DNA of 11,039 nucleotides from Aquirhabdus sp. (lineage in GTDB: Bacteria > Pseudomonadota > Gammaproteobacteria > Pseudomonadales > Moraxellaceae). Positions 6,578-11,039 of the stretch are shown one piece after another. Under the pieces are notes generated by a model, which was not told the DNA's origin, did not search any database, and saw nothing but the letters and a program-made list of their open reading frames with translations. The position numbers and the translations under genes are program-made. How positions within the stretch are numbered: position 1 is the first letter of the stretch; each line of letters begins with the position of its first letter. The stretch covers positions 1-11,039 of the forward strand of contig JASLJP010000326.1 of assembly GCA_030152425.1 (NCBI GenBank), given 5' to 3'.

Positions 6578-7351
6578 ATGACCTTTGTTCAACCTCTCTC
6601 GATGCCATCCCCTATGCATACTCAGCAACGGCTAGACGATGCGCTGTATCAGCTGGTTCAGCTCTCTGATGTCGTGTCGCGAGATATCCGCAGTATCGAC
6701 GACTTTAAGCGCTTTATCCGCCAGACCATCCGCCCGCTGCTGCCGCATCGGCAGCTATATTGTGGCTGTGGGCATATCGTCGCTGACCAGATCGCGATCA
6801 AATACGCGGTCGATGTTGACTATCATCCGGCACATGCCGCGCGGATCGGCCAGCACTTCAGTCTGTCCCATCGGCCGATGGTGGGCAAATGGCTGCTGAA
6901 TCGTGAACCGCTGTTTATCCACCGTGAACGGGATTGGCAGCAGCTGTCTCTGCTGGAGCAGGCGGAGCAGCAGGAGTTTAATCTCGGCCATATTACCTTG
7001 TTTGGCCATGTCGATTTAAACGGCAAGATGGCCACCTGTTTTAGTTTTGCCGGTGTGGACGACCTGCCTGAGTTTTATACCAGTCGACTACGGATCTTGA
7101 TGCCGTTCCTGCATACGGCGTTGATCCGCCTCGGTGAGCATGCGCAGACCCAGCAAAGCATTGCCTTTACCAGCAAAGAAAAAGAAATTATCTATTGGCT
7201 GATTCTGGGCAAACAAAACAATGAAATCGCCATGATCTTGGGAAAAAGTAGCAACACTGTGCGCAACCAAGTGCACAAAATTTTCAGCAAGCTGGGGGTG
7301 GGTAACCGCCAGAGTGCGCTGGATCGTCTGCAGTCTTTGCATCTGACGTAG
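6578..7351 (+). CDS. LuxR-type transcriptional regulator, EpsA-like
   Basis: A 257-residue DNA-binding regulator. Residues about 197-252 form a complete LuxR/GerE helix-turn-helix: FTSKEKEIIYWLILGKQNNE, then EIAMILGKSSNTVRNQVHKI, then FSKLGVGNRQSAL. It has the expected conserved Glu, Gly, Asn-Glu-Ile-Ala, Thr-Val and Lys-Leu-Gly-Val-x-Asn-Arg positions. The N-terminal 190 residues contain LLPHRQLYCGCG (54-65) and LMPFLHTALIRL (174-185), which I remember from EpsA-type regulators linked to exopolysaccharide loci. I see no receiver-domain aspartate pattern and no clear autoinducer-binding signature, so its input signal is unknown. The first ATG is used as the start, without a good ribosome-binding site; ATGs at 6602 and 6614 are alternatives. 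It is divergent from ychJ. A dyad lies downstream, ahead of the next gene, a plausible but unproven target. Confidence 0.85.
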   Translation: MTFVQPLSMPSPMHTQQRLDDALYQLVQLSDVVSRDIRSIDDFKRFIRQTIRPLLPHRQLYCGCGHIVADQIAIKYAVDVDYHPAHAARIGQHFSLSHRPMVGKWLLNREPLFIHRERDWQQLSLLEQAEQQEFNLGHITLFGHVDLNGKMATCFSFAGVDDLPEFYTSRLRILMPFLHTALIRLGEHAQTQQSIAFTSKEKEIIYWLILGKQNNEIAMILGKSSNTVRNQVHKIFSKLGVGNRQSALDRLQSLHLT

Positions 7352-7352
7352 T

Positions 7353-7370
7353 CACCCGGCGGGTGTGTTT
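7353..7370 (+). terminator. Weak hairpin with short T-tract after the LuxR gene
   Basis: CACCC-GGC-GGGTG (7353-7365) forms a five-pair stem starting two bases after the stop codon and is followed by TGTTT. The stem is GC-rich but short and the T-tract is poor, so termination would be partial at best. Confidence 0.35.
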
Positions 7371-7437
7371 CCGCCGTCTCTCGTCGATCCGCCGTCCGGT
7401 CGCCAAACGACGCAACATGCTTACAAACCGTTCACCG

Positions 7438-7457
7438 AATGGTACATGTGTACCATT
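7438..7457. promoter_or_regulatory. 20-bp dyad, probable operator upstream of the 146-residue protein gene
   Basis: AATGGTACATGTGTACCATT has two perfectly complementary 9-base arms around a central TG. Its length and symmetry resemble binding sites of dimeric LuxR-type regulators, though the half-site is not the classical lux box. The centre lies about 60 bases before the expected start of the promoter at 7473-7501, the position typical of a class I activator. The symmetry and spacing are seen; the identity of the binding protein is inferred, with the neighbouring LuxR-type protein as the first candidate. Confidence 0.5.
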
Positions 7458-7472
7458 GCGTCTGCACGATTC

Positions 7473-7501
7473 TTGCAACACTATCCATGCAGCAATGTAA
7501 T
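7473..7501 (+). promoter_or_regulatory. Sigma70-type promoter of the 146-residue protein gene
   Basis: TTGCAA (7473-7478, four of six) and TGTAAT (7496-7501, five of six) are separated by the optimal 17 bases. Transcription would begin near 7508 and leave a leader of about 50 bases with a strong ribosome-binding site. The imperfect -35 fits a promoter helped by an upstream activator. Confidence 0.55.
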
Positions 7502-7560
7502 CCATAGCCTGATCCTGCGTGGTCGGCGTAGTCGATGCTTTGTTTTTCAGGAGTTTATAG

Positions 7561-8001
7561 ATGCGTACGCCTTCGAGCGCCGGGATAGGAGATTCCTTAG
7601 TGCCCACGCAGGAAGCGAGTAGCCGTGTAAACCCGTTGCAAGACGCACAAGTGCTGCGCTATGCCGAGGAGACGCTCCGCGTCACGGGTGACCGCATTGC
7701 GCCGGAGATCCGGGCGGCGATATTGGCGCAGACCGTGGTGCTGGGCATGTCCCCTTTTGAAGCCAAGCTGGCTGCTGGCTTGTTTTTCTTTCGGGTCGAT
7801 GCTGATCCAAAGGTGTGGTCTGCGACTGCAGACCCCTATGATGTGATGTGGCGTCAGTCTACTCATCCTGACCGTAGCCATATCTGGATGACATTTGAGA
7901 CGCGTACCCAATTTCCGGCTCATGGCGAAAGTCAGTTTACTGTGTACTTTGAGTCTGGCCGTGCGGTGCGTATAGATCGTCTGCTCAGTGCGGATGATTA
8001 A
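7561..8001 (+). CDS. Unrecognised soluble protein of 146 residues
   Basis: I do not recognise this protein. It looks real: AGGAG at 7549-7553 lies seven bases before the ATG, a good promoter precedes it, and it ends at a stable hairpin. There is no signal peptide or membrane helix, so it is probably cytoplasmic. The first 25 residues look flexible. Residues 28-57 should form helices, followed by a hydrophobic VVLGMSPFEAKLAAGLFFF (59-77). The second half has many aromatic and charged residues in a strand-like pattern: DPYDVMWRQ, SHIWMTFETRTQF, and FTVYFESGRAV near the end. The order 'GMS, helix, Gly, several strands, final strand ending in a Gly turn' loosely recalls the BamE/SmpA fold, but this is only an impression. 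The gap to the 96-residue membrane protein is 106 bases. Confidence 0.75.
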   Translation: MRTPSSAGIGDSLVPTQEASSRVNPLQDAQVLRYAEETLRVTGDRIAPEIRAAILAQTVVLGMSPFEAKLAAGLFFFRVDADPKVWSATADPYDVMWRQSTHPDRSHIWMTFETRTQFPAHGESQFTVYFESGRAVRIDRLLSADD

Positions 8002-8002
8002 T

Positions 8003-8032
8003 GCCGTGTAGACCACTTCGGTGGTTTACGGC
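8003..8032 (+). terminator. Stable C(UUCG)G hairpin after the 146-residue protein gene
   Basis: Two bases after the stop codon, GCCGT (8003-8007) pairs with ACGGC (8028-8032), and ACCAC (8012-8016) pairs with GTGGT (8021-8025) across a TTCG loop closed by C-G, the extra-stable tetraloop type. A small internal loop separates the two stems. No T-run follows, so it may protect the RNA 3' end or attenuate read-through rather than act as a full intrinsic terminator. Confidence 0.5.
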
Positions 8033-8107
8033 AGGTGTTGCAAGAGCGTACGGATATGCTGTTGCTGTGTATATGGGTTTAACGATATGGAATCAAGGGT
8101 ATAGATC

Positions 8108-8398
8108 GTGTCTTACTATCAGTTTTCCCGCGTCACCCAGTTTGTTTTTGCCATCGGATTGTGTCTGTATCTGATTTCGTTTTTCCCGTCACTGTGGGTA
8201 CGTGAGCTGTTGGCCATCGCATTGGGGCTGGCGGTTTTTTTGTTTTTGTTCAAACGGTTGCAGGCGCGCGCACGTATACAGCGCACCCGTGATGTCGTGG
8301 CCGCACAGGCCGGGACCAGCACGGTGGGTATCGTGTGCGTCTTTGCCTTGTTTAGTGGAATCATGCTGTTTTTTGGCGTTTTTGCCGCCTATCTCTAG
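8108..8398 (+). CDS. Small three-helix inner-membrane protein
   Basis: I do not recognise a family. The 96-residue product is strongly hydrophobic, with likely membrane helices at residues 11-28, 33-49 and 73-94. A basic stretch of about 20 residues (KRLQARARIQRTR, 49-61) follows helix 2 and should face the cytoplasm. By the positive-inside rule the N-terminus would be outside and the C-terminal end, which finishes inside helix 3, also outside. The start is a GTG with AAGGG at 8095-8099, eight bases upstream. An in-frame ATG 21 bases earlier runs into a stop codon and is excluded. It may be co-transcribed with the 146-residue protein through the UUCG hairpin, as no good promoter is seen in between. 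Function unknown. Confidence 0.7.
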   Translation: MSYYQFSRVTQFVFAIGLCLYLISFFPSLWVRELLAIALGLAVFLFLFKRLQARARIQRTRDVVAAQAGTSTVGIVCVFALFSGIMLFFGVFAAYL

Positions 8399-8459
8399 CG
8401 GGCGTTCACCGTTCTGCGCGCGCATACGTCTTTTCAACAACAAGCCTACAACTTCGTCG

Positions 8460-8536
8460 GACAGCCGTGCTGTCGTCTATGGTCGTGCATGCTAAGGTAA
8501 GCCTTATCTCTTTTGTGTATAGACCGCCTTTGGTCT
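8460..8536 (+). other. Three successive small hairpins in the leader of the lytic transglycosylase gene
   Basis: Between the small membrane protein gene and the lytic transglycosylase start, three perfect stems follow each other. GACAGC-CGT-GCTGTC is at 8460-8474 and TAAGG-TAAG-CCTTA at 8493-8506, the latter followed by TCTCTTTTG, a possible weak terminator. AGACC/GGTCT lies at 8521-8536, ending 14 bases before the start codon. They could be a termination signal plus a structured leader. Each is short and could arise by chance. Confidence 0.3.
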
Positions 8537-8540
8537 GGTT

Positions 8541-8544
8541 AAGG
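8541..8544 (+). promoter_or_regulatory. Ribosome-binding site deciding the lytic transglycosylase start
   Basis: AAGG lies six bases before the ATG at 8551. The open frame extends to a GTG at 8467, but those 28 extra residues have no ribosome-binding site and would bury the signal peptide, so the ATG at 8551 is chosen. Confidence 0.6.
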
Positions 8545-8550
8545 TTCGTT

Positions 8551-9867
8551 ATGACATCTTCTCAAAAAACTTTGCGTCTATTGCCCGTGTTGGCAGCGTA
8601 TATGTTGTCCCCTTATGCGGTTGCCGATGACGAGTTCAGCAGTTGTCTGGCTGGACTGAGCACGGGCGCGCAGGCGACCGGGGTGAGTGCCGAGACCTAT
8701 GCACGTTATACGCAGGGGCTGACCGCCGATATGAGTGTGATCGAAAAGCTCAACTACCAACCTGAATTCAGCACGCCGATCTGGGACTATCTGTCCGGTC
8801 TGGTGGATGAAGAGCGCGTGGCGCAGGGCAAAAAAATGCTGGGGCAATATGCCGATGTCCTGCGCCAGGTTCAGGCCAGCTATGGCGTAGATCCAGCGAC
8901 CGTGGTTGCCGTGTGGGGGGTGGAGAGTAACTACGGCGATATCTCGGGCAAATATTCCTTGGTGCAGGCGCTGGGGACACTGAGTTGTTACGGTCGCCGT
9001 CAGGCCTATTTCCGTACCGAATTTTTTACCGCACTGCGCATTTTGCAGTCTGGCAGTATTACGGCTGAGCGTTTGAAGGGCTCCTGGGCGGGTGCGTTTG
9101 GTCATACCCAGTTTATGCCGTCGACGTATGAGCGGATTGCGGTGGATTTTGATGGTGATGGCCGCCGCGACTTGATCGACAGCGCACCTGATGCGTTGGC
9201 TTCGACTGCAAACTTCCTGAAAAAAGCCGGCTGGCAAACGGGGCAGCCTTGGGGCTTTGAGGTTAAACTGCCCGCAGGTTTCTCGACCGATGGCGAAGGG
9301 CGTCGCAGCAAGCGATCCCTTGCTACATGGGTGGATCGTGGTCTGACGCGGGTCGATGGCACGCCACTGATCCAAGGTGAACTGACGGCAGCAACCGCTG
9401 CAGGTCTGATGTTTCCAGCTGGCGCTGCGGGGCCGACCTTTCTGGTGTTTAAAAATTTTGATGCGATCTATGGCTACAACGCGGCGGAGAGCTACGGGCT
9501 GGCCATCGCCCATCTGTCTGACCGACTGCGTGGCGGCAAGCCATTTGTGACGTCTTGGCCGACCGATGATGCCGGCACGTCGCGCGCCGAGCGCCGCGAG
9601 ATTCAGACCTTGCTGCTGGCGCGGGGCTACGATATCGGCACGCCCGACGGGATGATCGGCGATAAGTCGCGTGAGGCGATCCGCAGTGAGCAGCAGCGTC
9701 TGGGACTGACGGTCAATGGTCGCGGCGGGCAGAAAATTCTGCAAGCGCTACGCGCCCCACCCGCCGCCAGCACGCCGGTGGCCGTGACCAAACCCGCAAT
9801 GCCAGTACCCACTGTGCCACAGGCGACCCCGCAATTGAGTACGCCTGCATGGAGCAATACGCCTTAG
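8551..9867 (+). CDS. Exported MltB-type lytic murein transglycosylase with peptidoglycan-binding domain
   Basis: The 438-residue enzyme should cleave the MurNAc-GlcNAc bond of peptidoglycan in the periplasm, forming 1,6-anhydro-MurNAc ends. Residues 1-25 are a signal peptide ending in AVA before DDEF. There is no lipobox, so it is a soluble periplasmic form rather than a lipoprotein. The catalytic Glu125 lies in VWGVESNYG. The fold is confirmed by ERLKGSWAGAFGHTQFMPST (residues 173-192) and by DFDGDGRRDLID (199-210), a calcium-loop-like EF-hand at the position found in E. coli Slt35. Residues about 345-401 match a PG_binding_1 domain (EIQTLLLARGYDIGTPDGMIG and following). A Pro/Ala/Thr-rich tail of 38 residues ends the protein. 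This domain order fits the TIGR02283-type MltB group. A leader with small hairpins precedes it, and glmM follows after 153 bases. Confidence 0.93.
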   Translation: MTSSQKTLRLLPVLAAYMLSPYAVADDEFSSCLAGLSTGAQATGVSAETYARYTQGLTADMSVIEKLNYQPEFSTPIWDYLSGLVDEERVAQGKKMLGQYADVLRQVQASYGVDPATVVAVWGVESNYGDISGKYSLVQALGTLSCYGRRQAYFRTEFFTALRILQSGSITAERLKGSWAGAFGHTQFMPSTYERIAVDFDGDGRRDLIDSAPDALASTANFLKKAGWQTGQPWGFEVKLPAGFSTDGEGRRSKRSLATWVDRGLTRVDGTPLIQGELTAATAAGLMFPAGAAGPTFLVFKNFDAIYGYNAAESYGLAIAHLSDRLRGGKPFVTSWPTDDAGTSRAERREIQTLLLARGYDIGTPDGMIGDKSREAIRSEQQRLGLTVNGRGGQKILQALRAPPAASTPVAVTKPAMPVPTVPQATPQLSTPAWSNTP

Positions 9868-10020
9868 TCGGGGTGTGTCGTGGTGAGCATGCGATTGATT
9901 GTGTAAAAGATGTGAAAAAAAGCCTCTAATCGGCGGCATCGCGACGCTTTCATTTGCGCAGCCGCTACATAATTTGTCACAATCAGTCCATTCATCAATA
10001 CCACATAAGGACGATCAGAC

Positions 10021-11039
10021 ATGAGCCACTTTGGAACTGACGGCATTCGTGGCAAGTTTGGCGATGATCCGATCACGCCTGAGTTTGCGCTCAAGCTGGG
10101 CTATGCCGCAGGCAAGGTGCTTTCGGCCAAAGGCCGTGCAGAAGTCATGGTGGGTAAAGACACCCGTCTGTCCGGCTATGTGCTCGAAGCCGCTCTGCAA
10201 GCCGGCTTAAACGCGGCCGGGGTGACCGTCCATCTACTGGGTCCGCTGCCGACCCCGGCGATTGCCCATCTGACCCGTGCATTTCACGCCGATGCCGGTA
10301 TCGTGATCTCGGCGTCGCATAATCCCTACTACGACAATGGCATCAAGTTTTTTTCCGGTGCAGGCAAAAAACTCGACGACAGCGTGCAGGACGAAATCAG
10401 TGCCCAACTGAACCATCCCCTCGTGATCGAAGCCTCTGACCAGTTGGGCAAAACCACGCGCGTGGTGGATGCACCAGGTCGCTATATCGAATTCTGCAAA
10501 TCAGCATTTCCCTATAGCTTAAGCCTGCGCGGCATGAAGATCGTGATCGACTGCGCCCATGGTGCTGGCTATGCGGTTGCCCCAGCCGTGCTGCGTGAGC
10601 TGGGTGCGACTGTGCTGCCGATCTTCAATACGCCGAATGGTATTAATATCAACGACGGATGCGGTTCGACCCATCCGGAAGCGCTGCAAAAAGCAGTCGT
10701 GGAGATGGGTGCCGACGTGGGCATCGCGCTGGACGGTGATGGTGACCGTATCGTGATGGTCGACCATCGCGGTGAGTTGGTCGATGGCGACAGTATCCTC
10801 TATGTGCTGGCGACACGTCCGAGCCAACTGGCCGCCGGTGTGGTCGGTACGCTGATGAGTAATATGGGACTGGAGCTAGCGCTGCGCGATCAAGGCATCG
10901 CCTTTAGACGTGCCAATGTCGGTGACCGCTATGTGATGGCAGCACTGGACGAAGAAGGCTGGCAACTGGGCGGCGAGGCATCGGGTCATATCCTGTGTCT
11001 GGACAAGAGCACGACGGGAGATGCTTTGATCGCCGGACT
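10021..11039 (+). CDS. glmM: Phosphoglucosamine mutase GlmM, 5' part
   Basis: GlmM converts glucosamine-6-phosphate into glucosamine-1-phosphate, the step before UDP-GlcNAc for peptidoglycan and lipopolysaccharide. About 340 of the usual 445 residues are present; the frame is open at the window end. The phosphoserine is Ser99 in ISASHNPYYDNGIKFF, equal to Ser102 of E. coli. The magnesium loop DGDGDR holds Asp238, Asp240 and Asp242. The sugar-binding GGEASGH lies at residues 317-323. The start has TAAGGA nine bases upstream, and FGTDGIRG follows at once, as in the family. A CATAAT -10-like sequence at 9968-9973 has no clear -35 partner. In many proteobacteria glmM follows ftsH and folP; here it follows a lytic transglycosylase. 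Close wording to the Acinetobacter protein, by memory, supports a Moraxellaceae-like host. Confidence 0.97.
   Translation, partial: MSHFGTDGIRGKFGDDPITPEFALKLGYAAGKVLSAKGRAEVMVGKDTRLSGYVLEAALQAGLNAAGVTVHLLGPLPTPAIAHLTRAFHADAGIVISASHNPYYDNGIKFFSGAGKKLDDSVQDEISAQLNHPLVIEASDQLGKTTRVVDAPGRYIEFCKSAFPYSLSLRGMKIVIDCAHGAGYAVAPAVLRELGATVLPIFNTPNGININDGCGSTHPEALQKAVVEMGADVGIALDGDGDRIVMVDHRGELVDGDSILYVLATRPSQLAAGVVGTLMSNMGLELALRDQGIAFRRANVGDRYVMAALDEEGWQLGGEASGHILCLDKSTTGDALIAG

Noticed and set aside
6905..6920. TTATCCACC resembling a DnaA box
   Set aside because: A single imperfect box inside a coding sequence with no cluster, AT-rich unwinding region or dnaA/dnaN neighbours.
7471..8045. 11-base inverted repeat TCTTGCAACAC / GTGTTGCAAGA flanking the 146-residue protein gene, as possible mobile-element ends
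   Set aside because: The arms are short and sit inside a promoter -35 and just after a hairpin. There is no transposase and no target-site duplication, and an 11-base match is not surprising when a whole window is searched.
7970..8109. 11-base direct repeat GTATAGATCGT at 7970-7980 and 8099-8109
   Set aside because: One copy is coding and the other contains the start region of the next gene; there is no further copy or flanking symmetry, so chance is the simplest explanation.
8578..9744. Long minus-strand open frame (388 codons) opposite the lytic transglycosylase gene
   Set aside because: It lies wholly inside a gene with a signal peptide, a catalytic Glu and a recognisable C-terminal domain; the antisense product is rich in Arg/Gln/His and looks like a codon-bias shadow.
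9913..9936. A seven-T run preceded by GCC...GGC on the minus strand, like a terminator
   Set aside because: The stem has only three pairs and no minus-strand gene ends there; on the plus strand the run is A-rich and follows no good stem.
1..11039. CRISPR arrays, tRNA/rRNA genes, insertion sequences, toxin-antitoxin or defence genes
   Set aside because: I looked for regular short repeats, cloverleaf structures, transposase and nuclease motifs on both strands and saw none.

Overview
The window looks like chromosomal housekeeping DNA of a gammaproteobacterium. The base composition is moderately GC-rich by eye (not counted), clearly above the AT-rich composition usual for Acinetobacter. The GlmM start, the GlmM stretch KFFSGAGKKL and the DKSTTGDA segment resemble, from memory, the Acinetobacter/Moraxellaceae version of this enzyme more than those of Pseudomonas or the enteric bacteria. 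A higher-GC member of or near the Moraxellaceae is my best inference. There are no transposases, integrases, tRNA genes, CRISPR arrays or phage genes.

Layout. (1) 1-1152: the end of a biotin operon, with the 3' part of bioC followed by bioD. (2) 1153-1470: a 318-base AT-richer gap with a CRP-like box that overlaps a perfect dyad. (3) 1471-5075: a membrane-anchored C13 (legumain/GPI8-type) cysteine peptidase, then the glutathione-dependent formaldehyde pair, class III alcohol dehydrogenase and S-formylglutathione hydrolase, all on the plus strand with short gaps. (4) 5238-5924: rpe of the pentose phosphate pathway, with its own likely promoter, ending tail to tail with a minus-strand YchJ/UPF0225 gene (5929-6414). 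(5) 6578-7351: a LuxR-type regulator of the EpsA-like kind, divergent from ychJ. (6) 7352-8398: a 20-bp perfect dyad and a good sigma70-type promoter ahead of an unrecognised 146-residue soluble protein, a very stable UUCG hairpin, and a 96-residue three-helix membrane protein. (7) 8551-9867: an exported MltB-type lytic transglycosylase with a peptidoglycan-binding domain. (8) 10021 to the end: glmM, cut off by the window edge.

Functional links. bioC and bioD act in one biotin pathway. The two formaldehyde enzymes carry out consecutive steps, from S-hydroxymethylglutathione to S-formylglutathione to formate plus glutathione. GlmM makes glucosamine-1-phosphate for UDP-GlcNAc and so for peptidoglycan, which the lytic transglycosylase cleaves, although the two genes have separate leaders. 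The least explained parts are the C13 membrane peptidase in front of the formaldehyde genes, and the LuxR regulator / dyad / unknown-protein block at 6578-8398. I found no convincing new multi-gene system. The items under findings are modest but specific leads.
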